Assembly (NCBI RefSeq): GCF_040611135.1
Contig: NZ_JBEXNL010000011.1
Span: 62,001 to 126,000, forward strand
Origin: Tsukamurella sp040611135
Lineage (GTDB): Bacteria > Actinomycetota > Actinomycetes > Mycobacteriales > Mycobacteriaceae
Direction of reading: 5' to 3'
DNA: 64,000 bases
The notes under the pieces are model-generated. The model was not told the origin of the DNA. It saw nothing but the letters and a program-made list of their open reading frames with translations, and did not search any database. The position numbers and the translations under genes were made by a program. Of this stretch, positions 41,656 to 50,344 are shown one piece after another (within the stretch, counting starts at the first letter, position 1; each line of letters begins with the position of its first letter).

Positions 41656-43202
41656 CGGTCGAGGGCGGATCTCGCGGCGTCCCCGGCCGCCTCGGCGACG
41701 GAGGGGATCAGCGAGAGGCGCGTGCGTCGTTCGAGCAGGTCGGCGGCGGTGACCGCCCCCTCGGCGAGCGCGCCGAACACGAGCTCTGCGCCCGTGACCT
41801 CCGTGCCGTCCGCCACCGGAAGAGCCAGCTCGGGGTCGGCCTCGCCGAGCGCGACGACGGCCGGCGCCTCGGTGCCGTAGGCGCGGACGAGCCGCTCTGG
41901 CGCGTCGATGCGTCGCAGGTTCTCCCGTGGGGCCGCGCCGACGAGCGGTAGGGTCCGCGTGCTGCACGGACCGGCGGACAGGCCGGACGCGGCGAGCGCG
42001 GCGTCGACGGCGTCCTCCGCCATCCGCCGGTACGTGGTGAGCTTGCCGCCGACCACGGTCACGAGACCGTCGTCCCGGGTGAGCACCGCGTGCTTGCGGG
42101 AGACGTCCGCCGTCCGCCCCGCGCCCGAGTCGAGGAGCGGACGCAGGCCGGCGAACGCCCCGACGATGTCGTCCCGGGTCAGCGGGGTCCCCAGCGCGAG
42201 GCTCACGGTCGCGAGCAGGAAATCGATCTCGTCGTCCGACGGCGTCGGGACGTCGGGAAGCGGACCGTCGGCCTCCTCGTCCGTGAGACCCACGTACACG
42301 CGCCCATCGGGCTGCGGCAGGGCGAAGACGTACCGGCCGAACGAGCCGGGGACGGGCACCGTCAGGCCGGCGGTGAGTCCGCCGAAGCTCTCCTGCCGGA
42401 ACACCAGGTGCGTGCCGCGACTGGGCCGCAGGACGACCGCGCTGTCGACGGTGCCGGACCAGACTCCGGTCGCATTGACGACGGCCTTGGCGCGGAGCGT
42501 GAAGGAGTGGCCGGACACCTCGTCGGTCACCGTCGCCGAGGTGCCCGTGACCTGCGACGCGGCGCAGTGCGTGAGGATCGTCGCGCCGTGCGCCGCCGCG
42601 GTGCGGGCGATGCCCACGGTCAGTCGCGCGTCGTCGGTGAGCTGGCCGTCCCAGTTCAGCAGGCCGCCGCGCAATCCCGTCCGTTTCACGGTGGGTGCCA
42701 TCGCGATCACCTCGGCGGGGGAGATGCGCCGGGACCGGGCGAGCTCGGACCCGGGGGTGCGGGCCGCGATCCGCAGCGCGTCGCCGGCGAGGAAGCCGAC
42801 GCGGGTCAGCGCGGCGTCCCTGCGGGAGACGTCGTCGAGGAGGGGCACGACCTGCGGCAGGGGGCGGGTCAGGTGCGGCGCGATCACGCGGATCAGCGCG
42901 TCGCGCTCGACGGCGCTCTCGTACGCGATGCCGACGGCGCCGGACGCGAGGTAGCGCAGGCCGCCGTGCACGAGCTTGCTGGACCAGCGGCTGGTGCCGA
43001 AGGCGAGGTCGTGCTTCTCCACGAGGGCTACGCGCAGGCCGCGGCTGGCGGCGTCGAGGGCGACCCCGGTCCCGGTGACGCCGCCGCCGATCACCAGCAG
43101 ATCGACGGACGGATCGGCGGTGACCGCGGCGAGATCGGCGGACCGTCGGGCTGCGGAGAGGCGGGAAGCGGGCGCGACGTGCGCGAGCGGCTCGGTGGTC
43201 AC
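41649..43202 (-). CDS. glpD: Aerobic glycerol-3-phosphate dehydrogenase
   Basis: GlpD oxidises sn-glycerol 3-phosphate to dihydroxyacetone phosphate, passing electrons to quinone at the membrane. The 517-residue flavoprotein has the FAD-binding LLVIGGGVTGTGVAL, the conserved TSRWSSKLVHGGLRYL, and the C-terminal GGKLTTYRRMAEDAV. GTG 43202 overlaps the TetR stop (GTGA), so the two genes form an operon. The locus order glpD-TetR-flavoprotein-DAG kinase matches Rv2249c-Rv2252 as I recall it. Confidence 0.95.
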   Translation of the reverse strand: MTTEPLAHVAPASRLSAARRSADLAAVTADPSVDLLVIGGGVTGTGVALDAASRGLRVALVEKHDLAFGTSRWSSKLVHGGLRYLASGAVGIAYESAVERDALIRVIAPHLTRPLPQVVPLLDDVSRRDAALTRVGFLAGDALRIAARTPGSELARSRRISPAEVIAMAPTVKRTGLRGGLLNWDGQLTDDARLTVGIARTAAAHGATILTHCAASQVTGTSATVTDEVSGHSFTLRAKAVVNATGVWSGTVDSAVVLRPSRGTHLVFRQESFGGLTAGLTVPVPGSFGRYVFALPQPDGRVYVGLTDEEADGPLPDVPTPSDDEIDFLLATVSLALGTPLTRDDIVGAFAGLRPLLDSGAGRTADVSRKHAVLTRDDGLVTVVGGKLTTYRRMAEDAVDAALAASGLSAGPCSTRTLPLVGAAPRENLRRIDAPERLVRAYGTEAPAVVALGEADPELALPVADGTEVTGAELVFGALAEGAVTAADLLERRTRLSLIPSVAEAAGDAARSALDRQ

Positions 43203-43807
43203 GGGCGCAGGTACCTCTCGATGAGATCGAACAGCTGCGCGTCGAGCAGGTCGGCGGACTCGGTGAACACCGGTCCGGTGAGCGCCGAGGACCACGCCAG
43301 CTGCAGGACGACCGCGGCGTGCTCTTCCGGGGCGCCGTCGCGGATGCTCCCATCGGCCTGGCCTGCGGCGATCCCGCTGGTCAACGCCTCGAGCTGGGCA
43401 CGGGACGTGCGGCCGGTGCGGTGCAGCAGGTACGGCATGAGGAACTCGGGATCGAGCTCGACGATCCGGCGCAGCAGCGGGTGCGACCGGGCCGCGGAGG
43501 TCACGTGGGCGACGGTGCGGGCGATGGTCTCGCGACCCGTGGCACCGTCGAACAGCCCGACGGTGGTCAGCGCCGCGACGAACTCGCGCGTCGTGACTGC
43601 CGCGGCGAGGGCCTGCACGTTCGGGTAGCGGCGGTACAGCGTGGCGCGGGAGACCTGCGCGGTGCGCGCGACATCGGCCATGGTGGTGCGGCGGATCCCG
43701 ATGGTGGACATGAGATCGCGCGCCGCGTCGAGGATCGTCTCGTCGTCGACGGCGTTGGCGGGGCCCCGTGCGGTTGCACCCCTGGAATTGAGATCCTGCG
43801 ACACCAT
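43199..43807 (-). CDS. TetR-family transcriptional regulator
   Basis: The 202-residue protein has an N-terminal TetR helix-turn-helix (DETILDAARDLMS, MADVARTAQVSRATLYRRYP) and a ligand domain. It starts at ATG 43807, only 15 bp from the divergent flavoprotein start. It probably controls both itself with glpD and the flavoprotein/kinase pair. Confidence 0.92.
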   Translation of the reverse strand: MVSQDLNSRGATARGPANAVDDETILDAARDLMSTIGIRRTTMADVARTAQVSRATLYRRYPNVQALAAAVTTREFVAALTTVGLFDGATGRETIARTVAHVTSAARSHPLLRRIVELDPEFLMPYLLHRTGRTSRAQLEALTSGIAAGQADGSIRDGAPEEHAAVVLQLAWSSALTGPVFTESADLLDAQLFDLIERYLRP

Positions 43808-43822
43808 GTGTACAAATGTATC
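43808..43822. promoter_or_regulatory. 15-bp divergent gap with a TACAAATGTA palindrome
   Basis: The whole space between two divergent start codons is 15 bases and contains TACA-AA-TGTA (43811-43820), a possible TetR operator. Promoters must overlap the opposing coding regions unless the messages are leaderless or one start is misplaced. Confidence 0.45.
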
Positions 43823-45412
43823 ATGACATCGTCCGAGGTGGATCTGCCCGTCGTCGCCTTCGAGCCCGGTCGCTGGGGCGACCCCAGCGCCCCGATGCAC
43901 CTGTCCGAGTCGGTACTCGGCGCGCTCACGATGCTCGGCATCGAGGGCGGTCCCGGGGAGCCCGAGCAGCCCTTCCTGATGCCGTCGCGCGTCTCCGGCC
44001 GGGCCCTCGCGGCCCTGCAGAAGACGGGTGTGACGGTCGCCACCGACGACGCTACCCGGCTCGCGCACCTGCGCGGCTTCTCCACGCCGGACCTGCTGAA
44101 GTTCCGAGCCGGCGACACCTCCGACGCGCCGGACGCCGTGGTCACGCCGTCGACCGCCGAGCAGGTCGCCGAGGTGCTGGCCGTGTGCGCGGCGAAGGCC
44201 CTGACGCTGAGCCCGTTCGCGGGCGGTACGTCGGTGACCGGTGGCCTCGCGCCCGAGCGTTCCCGCCCGGTCGTGGCCCTGGACCTGCGCGCGCTGACGG
44301 GTCTGATCGCGCTCGACGTCGTCTCGCAGGTCGCGACGCTGGCCGCCGGGACCCGCCTGCCCGAGGCCGAGCGGCTGCTCGCCGAGCAGGGCTACGAGCT
44401 GGGTCATTTCCCGCAGTCCTACGAGGGCGCGACCGTCGGCGGCTGCGCCGTCACCCGCTCCGCCGGGCAGTCCTCGATCGGCTACGGCCGGTTCGACGAG
44501 ATGGTCGTGGGGCTCACCGTCGCGACCCCGCAGGGCGTCGCCGAGATCGGGACCGCGCCGAAGTCGGCCGCGGGCCCCGACCTGCGGCAGCTCTTCCTCG
44601 GTTCGGAGGGCGCGTTCGGCGTGGTCACGGCCGTGCGCGTCCGCGTGCACCCGGTCCCGACGGTGCGCCGCTTCTACGGCTGGCACTTCGCGGACTTCGC
44701 GGCGGGGGCGCACGCCATGCGGGTGCTCGCCCAGGGATCGGTCCGCCCGACGGTGCTGCGCCTGTCCGACGAGGTGGAGACCGCGCTCAACCTGGCCGAC
44801 CCCAGCGCCGCGGGCACGGCGGCCGCCGGCGGCGTCATGATGATCGTCGGCTTCGAGGGCGACGAGCCCGACGTCGACTGCCGCGACGGCTACGTCTCCG
44901 CGCGGCTCGCCGAGCTCGGCGGCGGGTTCCTCGGCGAGGAGCCGGGGGAGGCCTGGCGCGTCGGCCGGTTCCGGGGCCCGTACCTGCGGGATCCGCTCCT
45001 CGACGCCGGGGCGCTGGTCGAGACGCTCGAGACGGTCACCTTCTGGTCGAACGTCGAACGGCTCAAGGCCGACGTCACGGCCGCGATCACCGGGGCGCTC
45101 GGCGAGCAGGGCACGCCCGCCGTGGTGATGTGCCACATCTCGCACGTCTACCCGACCGGTGCGTCGCTGTACTTCACGGTGATCTCGAAGGCGCTGGCGG
45201 ATCCACTCGTGCAGTGGGGCGCCGCCAAGGCTGCGGCGAACGCAGCGATCCGCGCGGCCGGCGCCTCGATCACGCACCACCACGCCGTCGGCACCGACCA
45301 CCGGTCGACCTACCTCGAGGAGATCGGCGAGGTCCAGGTGACCGCGCTCCGCGCCGTCAAGGCCGCACTCGACCCGCAGGGCGTCCTCAACCCGGGGATC
45401 CTGCTCCCGTGA
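43823..45412 (+). CDS. FAD-dependent oxidase resembling alkyl-dihydroxyacetone-phosphate synthase
   Basis: The 529-residue VAO/PCMH-type flavoprotein has SPFAGGTSVTGGL and EGATVGGCAVTRSAGQSS (FAD-binding), LGSEGAFGVVTAVRVRV, and a C-terminal ITHHHAVGTDHR. The last resembles the His-rich active site of eukaryotic AGPS, which swaps an acyl for an alkyl group to start ether-lipid synthesis. An acyl-DHAP or glycerolate-like substrate fits the glpD and lipid-kinase neighbours, but ether lipids in these bacteria are not established. Glycolate/lactate-type oxidase is the alternative. Confidence 0.88.
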   Translation: MTSSEVDLPVVAFEPGRWGDPSAPMHLSESVLGALTMLGIEGGPGEPEQPFLMPSRVSGRALAALQKTGVTVATDDATRLAHLRGFSTPDLLKFRAGDTSDAPDAVVTPSTAEQVAEVLAVCAAKALTLSPFAGGTSVTGGLAPERSRPVVALDLRALTGLIALDVVSQVATLAAGTRLPEAERLLAEQGYELGHFPQSYEGATVGGCAVTRSAGQSSIGYGRFDEMVVGLTVATPQGVAEIGTAPKSAAGPDLRQLFLGSEGAFGVVTAVRVRVHPVPTVRRFYGWHFADFAAGAHAMRVLAQGSVRPTVLRLSDEVETALNLADPSAAGTAAAGGVMMIVGFEGDEPDVDCRDGYVSARLAELGGGFLGEEPGEAWRVGRFRGPYLRDPLLDAGALVETLETVTFWSNVERLKADVTAAITGALGEQGTPAVVMCHISHVYPTGASLYFTVISKALADPLVQWGAAKAAANAAIRAAGASITHHHAVGTDHRSTYLEEIGEVQVTALRAVKAALDPQGVLNPGILLP

Positions 45413-46290
45413 CCGGCGCCGATGTCATCGCGGTCCTCAACCCGATCTCGGGCGGTGGGGTCGCCCGGACCCGCTGGGCGGCGGTCGCGGAGGAACTGGC
45501 CCGCCGGGACGTCACGACGCGCGTCGAGGAGTCCGGGTCGGGGGCGGACGCCCGCCGGCTCGCCGAGCGGGCCGCCGCGTCGGGCGCGCTGACGGTCGCG
45601 GTCGGCGGCGACGGTCAGATCCGCGAGGTCGCGGCCGGGGTGCTCCGCGTCCCCGGCGCGCCGATGGGCATCGTGACGGCCGGCCGCGGCAACGACATGG
45701 CCCGCCACCTACGGCTTCCCGACGACCCGGCGGCCATCGCCGACGTGCTCTGCGACGGCCTCCGGCGCGATCTGGACGTGCTCACGATCGGCGACGAGAT
45801 CGCCGTCGGCAATGTCTACGTGGGCCTCGATTCGGTGGCCACCGAACTGATCAACCGCTTGCGCTGGATGGGGCCGCTCGCCTACCGGCTCGCCCCCGCG
45901 ATCGCCGCCCTGCGCTGGAGGCCCGCGGATTTCCGGATCGAGGTCGACGGTGCCGTCTTCTCCGGTCCGGTGCACATGGTGGTCGTGGCGAACTCGGGCT
46001 GGTACGGCAGCGGGTTGCACATGGTTCCCGCTGCCGCGGCGGACAACGGGCGGATCGAGGTGCTCGCGGTCGACGGTGCCGCGAACCTGGTGCGGCTCCT
46101 CGGCGCGATGGGTGAGGCGAAGACCGGCGCGCACGTCGCGCGGGCCGAGGTGCTCACCTTCAGCGGTCAGGAGGTCACCGTGTCCGCCGACCGCCCGATC
46201 CCCGTCCACGCCGACGGTGACTACCTGCAGGAGCTGCCCGTCACCGTCCGGATCCGCACAGCCGTGCTGCCGGTGCTCGTGCCCCGCTGA
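45409..46290 (+). CDS. Diacylglycerol kinase-family lipid kinase
   Basis: The 293-residue protein shows the DAGK catalytic start VLNPISGGG, the nucleotide loop VAVGGDGQIREVAAG, TAGRGNDMARHL, and the C-terminal PVHADGDYL. It phosphorylates diacylglycerol or a related lipid (Rv2252 of M. tuberculosis is the likely counterpart). GTG 45409 overlaps the flavoprotein stop by four bases, indicating one operon. Confidence 0.93.
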   Translation: MTGADVIAVLNPISGGGVARTRWAAVAEELARRDVTTRVEESGSGADARRLAERAAASGALTVAVGGDGQIREVAAGVLRVPGAPMGIVTAGRGNDMARHLRLPDDPAAIADVLCDGLRRDLDVLTIGDEIAVGNVYVGLDSVATELINRLRWMGPLAYRLAPAIAALRWRPADFRIEVDGAVFSGPVHMVVVANSGWYGSGLHMVPAAAADNGRIEVLAVDGAANLVRLLGAMGEAKTGAHVARAEVLTFSGQEVTVSADRPIPVHADGDYLQELPVTVRIRTAVLPVLVPR

Positions 46291-46308
46291 GATCGGTGGT
46301 GCGGCGAA

Positions 46309-46326
46309 CTCAGCACGACTGCTGAG
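46309..46326. terminator. Short hairpin between convergent genes
   Basis: CTCAGCA-CGAC-TGCTGAG is a perfect 7-bp stem with a four-base loop, lying between the lipid-kinase stop (46290) and the convergent AlbA_2 gene stop (46341). It could serve both directions. Confidence 0.6.
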
Positions 46327-46340
46327 GGGGTGTCCGCAGG

Positions 46341-48104
46341 TCAAGTCTGTCGGGAATAGGTTGTCCCGCGGCTGCCAGGGCCTCCGTCGATGACGACGGC
46401 ACCCGCAGCCGCGAGTTTTCGCAGGGCGAAGGAGGCTTGCGATGGCGTCAGGCCGGTCTTCCCGACGACGGAGTCGAGCGAGGCCGGCTCAGCCAGGGCG
46501 TCCCAGATGATTCGTCCGTTGCGGGTGATCGCAGCGATCTCGCCGATGCTGAGCTTCCCTGCTTCGGCTCTTCGAACTGTGTCATCGGCCGGCGTCACCT
46601 CCACTATCGGAACGGTGCGTTCGGCGTCGACGTTCAGTGCTGGCGCCAACGAGTAGGTGGTCGCGCCGCGATCGCCAGCGGTGATGGCGAGTCCCGCGGA
46701 AACGAGCCCTTGAAGGACGGCGCGGGCATCGATCGAGTCGATCGGAGTGAACTCCCGGCGCACCAATGAGTTCGTCCACTCCTGTCCACCGCGCATGGAG
46801 GCGAGAATCTCGCGCTGCATGTCGGACAGGGTGGAAGCGCCGGTGAGGGTGCTCAGCCACTCCAAGTCTTCGGTCGAGAGCAATGAATGGCGGGAGAGGA
46901 TGGCGGTGAACCGGACGGCGCCGTCGCGAAAGATCGGCGCCGGCATGCCTGCTGCGCGAAGGACGACGCGTGCCTCTCGGATTCCGCCGCCCTCTCCTTC
47001 GATGACCCGTTTCCCGTTGAGGGTGCGTGTTGTCTTGCAAATGTCGTAGAGGAATTCGTTCACCGCGGATTTTCCTGCGGGAGTGCCCAACTGATCTGTG
47101 GTGACGCCCCAAAGTCCGCCCGGGTTGGCGATCACGAGAAGGTCGTCGCGGAGACGGATCTCCACGCGCTTGCCGATCGTGTGCGGGCCGAGGTCGCGGT
47201 GGACTAGGGCGTTGGCGATCAACTCGCGCACCGCAACCATCGGGATCTCGTCCTCGTCGATTCCGTGACCGTCGCCGCCGTACCGAATCACCCGCCTGGT
47301 GTTGCGGCTCACCCACTGCATCGCTTGCTCAAGCAGATCAGGCACTGGGCCGTCGAGGTGGGCGAGGTCCGCGGTGCGCCCGTCCGCGCTGTCCGACAGT
47401 TCCACTGCTGCTGTGATCGATAGGGAGGGAAAATACTGCTGCGGGTACTGACCGAGGGCGTAGAGGCCGGCGACGGAGAGCTTGTCGGTTCCCGTGGCGA
47501 GGACGCCCCGGCGCCGAAGGATCGTTTCGTCGGGGGAGTCCGCCAATCGGCGCGAGGACTGCCTGGCCTCAGCAACGAACTGGGCAACGAGCCTTGGATC
47601 GAGATCGGCGGCGGAGGTGTTGGGCACCGCTGAGGCGTCGTACCGCGGTCGTGTTCGTTGCGCGATGAGTTGGGCAATCTCTTGATCCGACATGCGGTAG
47701 TCCCCGTCGGCCTGCCGGAGATACGCGTGCCCACCCTTCCTCGTCCTGCACGGGCGGTCGGAGATGGGGAGCCCCGCGATTGTCGCCACGACGACGTCAC
47801 GATCATCAATGATCGCGTGCTCGAACTCGATGTGAGCGGGTGGCACGACCGCGTTGCGCGCCTGTGCGGCGAGTCCTTGTTCGATCAGTGCAACATCAGG
47901 TACACCTGTCGCCGCGAATCCCGCACCCTCGTCGATACCGACGAGGATCATTCCGCCACTGGGCATGTTGGCGAAAGCGCAGATCGTCTCCGGCATCCGC
48001 GGGCAACCGCCCGCGCCCCGCTTTACCTCGACCTCGGAGCGGTCGCCGCCGCGATTCCTGAGCTCACCGAGGAGTTCCTGAAGGTGCTCGGCCGACCACT
48101 GCAT
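46341..48104 (-). CDS. AlbA_2 (Schlafen-like) / HATPase_c_4 transcriptional regulator-type protein
   Basis: The 587-residue protein has an N-terminal AlbA_2/AAA_4 domain (about 15-135; EVEVKRGAGG, CAFANMPSGGMILVGIDE, YLRQADGDYRMSD). A GHKL-like ATP-binding region spans about 275-385 (VRELIANALVHRDL, NPGGLWG). Winged-helix segments run from about 425 to the C-terminus. Its GC content and codon use are visibly lower than those of its neighbours, and it has its own AT-rich upstream region, suggesting horizontal acquisition. The family is found in defence islands and as solitary regulators; neither role is proven here. Confidence 0.85.
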   Translation of the reverse strand: MQWSAEHLQELLGELRNRGGDRSEVEVKRGAGGCPRMPETICAFANMPSGGMILVGIDEGAGFAATGVPDVALIEQGLAAQARNAVVPPAHIEFEHAIIDDRDVVVATIAGLPISDRPCRTRKGGHAYLRQADGDYRMSDQEIAQLIAQRTRPRYDASAVPNTSAADLDPRLVAQFVAEARQSSRRLADSPDETILRRRGVLATGTDKLSVAGLYALGQYPQQYFPSLSITAAVELSDSADGRTADLAHLDGPVPDLLEQAMQWVSRNTRRVIRYGGDGHGIDEDEIPMVAVRELIANALVHRDLGPHTIGKRVEIRLRDDLLVIANPGGLWGVTTDQLGTPAGKSAVNEFLYDICKTTRTLNGKRVIEGEGGGIREARVVLRAAGMPAPIFRDGAVRFTAILSRHSLLSTEDLEWLSTLTGASTLSDMQREILASMRGGQEWTNSLVRREFTPIDSIDARAVLQGLVSAGLAITAGDRGATTYSLAPALNVDAERTVPIVEVTPADDTVRRAEAGKLSIGEIAAITRNGRIIWDALAEPASLDSVVGKTGLTPSQASFALRKLAAAGAVVIDGGPGSRGTTYSRQT

Positions 48105-48110
48105 GAGCTC

Positions 48111-48158
48111 AGTGTAGAGGAAGAGTGCACAGGAGGATCTTGGGTCTTAAATATTTAA
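48111..48158 (-). promoter_or_regulatory. AT-rich promoter region of the AlbA_2 gene with 12-bp palindrome
   Basis: On the minus strand TACACT (48116-48111) is a -10-like element six bases before ATG 48104, so the message may be leaderless. Further upstream lies TTAAATATTTAA (48147-48158), a perfect 12-base A/T palindrome that is very unusual at this GC content and may be an operator or UP-like element. It lies in the 94-bp gap to the DUF885 gene stop. Confidence 0.5.
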
Positions 48159-48198
48159 AGAGGAGAAATCGGGTGCTGTGCGTAGCTGGCTGCGCGCG

Positions 48199-49833
48199 TC
48201 ACACGATCGCGGCGCGGAGGGTGTCCAGGCCCATGCCGCCGAGGGCGAGGGCGTCGCGGTGGAAGTTCTTGAGCGTCGATCCCGGGTGCGCGGCGAGGTA
48301 CGCGTCCCGGGTCTGCTCCCACACCCGCTGGCCCACCGAGTACGACGGTGCCTGCCCGGGCCACCCCAGGTAGCGGTGGTACTCGAAGCGGAGTTGCTCG
48401 TCGGCCATCGCGACGTGCGAGCGCAGGAACGCCCAGCCCTTCTCGTAGGTCCAGTCGCCTCCGCCGACCTCCGACGGTGCCTCGAAGCCGCAGTGCACAC
48501 CGATGTCCAGGACCACCCGTGCCGCCCGCAGCCGCTGCGAATCGAGCATGCCCATGAGGTCGCCGTCGTCGTCGAGGAACCCCAGGTCGCGCATGAGACG
48601 CTCCGCGTACAGGGCCCAGCCCTCGCCGTGTCCGGAGGTGAACGAGTAGAGCTTGCGCCACCGGTTGAGCGGCGCGATCACGGCCTGCCCGATCTGCAGA
48701 TGGTGGCCCGGCACGCCCTCGTGATAGACGGTGGTCTTCTCCTGCCAGGTGTGGAACTCGGTGACGCCCTTGGGAACCGACCACCACATCGCGCCCGGCC
48801 GGGTCAGGTCCGCGGACGGGCCGGTGTAGTAGATGCCGCCGCTGCTGCTCGGCGCGATCCGGCAATCGAGGTGGTGCAGCTCGGCGGGGATGTCGAAGTG
48901 GGTGCCCGCGAGCGCCGCCACGGACGCGTCCGAGGTGCGCTGCATCCACTCCCGGAGCGCGTCCGTGCCGTGCAACGCGTACCGCGGTTCGGAGTCGAGC
49001 CGCGCGAGGGTCTCCGCGACCGTCGCGCCGGGGTAGAGCCTGCCCGCGACCTCCCGCTGTTCCGCGACGATCGCCGCGAGCAGGTCCTGCCCCCACGTAT
49101 AGGTGTCCTCGAGGTCCACCTCGGTGCCGAGGAACAGGCGCGAGTACAGCGGGTAGGCATCCCGCCCCACGCCGAGGCCGCCGGGCCGGTCCACGGGGAC
49201 CGCGGACGGCGCGATCTCGGTCTCGAGGACCTCCGCGAACCGGGCGAAGGCCGCCCGGATCGCGTCGGTCAGTCCCGACGGTGCCGGGGCGGCGAGGCGC
49301 TCCGCGTTCGCGGCGACCTGGTTGCCGGCCTCCCGGGCCTGCGCGAGCACCTCGCGGACCTGTAGCTCGGGGAAGGGCCAGGATCCGTCGGCGAGGCGGG
49401 CACGCAGGCCGGAGATCGCCGACTCGACCGCCGACGGGACGGCCGCGAGCCGGGCCGCGAGCCGCGGGTCACCGTCGGGCATGAGGTCGAAGACGTCCCG
49501 GATCGCCTGCAGGGGCGAGGCGATCACGTTGAGATCGCCGACGTCGTGGCCCGCGTCGGCGATCTCGACCACCACGCCGAGCCGCTCGCGGAGCGCGGCC
49601 GCGGTCACCCGATCCGCGTCGTTCTCGGGGACGAGCCCGGCGAGCTCCGCGAGAGTCTCGCGGGCCACCGCGGCGCGGGCGGCGACGCCGGCGGGGGAGA
49701 AGTCGGTGAGGCGGTCGTCGAAGTCGGTGATCCCGACCGCGGTGGCCTCGATCGGGTCGGCCGCCGCGAGTCGCAGGGCCAGACGGTCCGCCAGTGCGTC
49801 GATCGGGGTGCCCGCAGGGGTGGATTCAGCCAT
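48199..49833 (-). CDS. DUF885-family putative metallopeptidase
   Basis: The 544-residue protein has the family's HEGVPGHHLQIG (HExxPGHH, about residue 370) and the later GHGEGWALYAERLM, RAARVVLDIGVH and YLGWPGQAPSY blocks. These resemble a gluzincin-type zinc site. No signal peptide is seen, so it is probably cytoplasmic. ATG 49833 is the start. The substrate is unknown. Confidence 0.9.
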   Translation of the reverse strand: MAESTPAGTPIDALADRLALRLAAADPIEATAVGITDFDDRLTDFSPAGVAARAAVARETLAELAGLVPENDADRVTAAALRERLGVVVEIADAGHDVGDLNVIASPLQAIRDVFDLMPDGDPRLAARLAAVPSAVESAISGLRARLADGSWPFPELQVREVLAQAREAGNQVAANAERLAAPAPSGLTDAIRAAFARFAEVLETEIAPSAVPVDRPGGLGVGRDAYPLYSRLFLGTEVDLEDTYTWGQDLLAAIVAEQREVAGRLYPGATVAETLARLDSEPRYALHGTDALREWMQRTSDASVAALAGTHFDIPAELHHLDCRIAPSSSGGIYYTGPSADLTRPGAMWWSVPKGVTEFHTWQEKTTVYHEGVPGHHLQIGQAVIAPLNRWRKLYSFTSGHGEGWALYAERLMRDLGFLDDDGDLMGMLDSQRLRAARVVLDIGVHCGFEAPSEVGGGDWTYEKGWAFLRSHVAMADEQLRFEYHRYLGWPGQAPSYSVGQRVWEQTRDAYLAAHPGSTLKNFHRDALALGGMGLDTLRAAIV

Positions 49834-49868
49834 GCGCCCACCCTATGTGCGCGACGGTCGGCGTGGGG

Positions 49869-50339
49869 TCACGCGGCGGTGCTGCCCGGCTTCCTCCAGG
49901 TCGCCGCGTTCGCGCCGTTGATGCCGACGATGCCGACCACGCACAGTCCCCAGAACGCCGGTGCGGCCCAGTGATGGTGGTGCGCCAGCTCGTAGGTCTC
50001 CTTGACGGCGATGAGGAAGGCGCCCGAGGCCACGATCATCCACGCCCGCGCGACCGAGAAGAAGTGCCACAGGCCGTGGCTCTGCTCCGGCGTGAGGTTC
50101 TCGTTCAGTGACGCGATGTAGGACGCCTGACGCCGCCGCGTGAGGTACAGCGCGACGGGCGGCAGCAGCCACCACCAGCCGGACAGCCGCGAGGGCGGCA
50201 GAGTCGCCTTGAGCAGCGACTGGATCTCGCTGAGCTCGGCGGCCTCGGCCTCGAGTTCGAGCCGGGCCTGGATGAGCGGCCCGGCGACGAGCAGCCACCC
50301 GCCGACGAACGCGGCCCAGCGGATCAGCGTTTCGAGCAC
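49869..50339 (-). CDS. Hypothetical membrane protein
   Basis: The 156-residue protein has about four hydrophobic helices: residues 5-22, 48-66 (WWWLLPPVALYL), 97-112 and 125-142. An acidic helix follows the first. A His run (AHHHHWA) precedes the last helix. GTG 50339 is five bases after the stop of the zinc peptidase gene upstream, so the pair is likely an operon. I do not recognise the family. Confidence 0.7.
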   Translation of the reverse strand: MLETLIRWAAFVGGWLLVAGPLIQARLELEAEAAELSEIQSLLKATLPPSRLSGWWWLLPPVALYLTRRRQASYIASLNENLTPEQSHGLWHFFSVARAWMIVASGAFLIAVKETYELAHHHHWAAPAFWGLCVVGIVGINGANAATWRKPGSTAA

Positions 50340-50344
50340 GTGCG

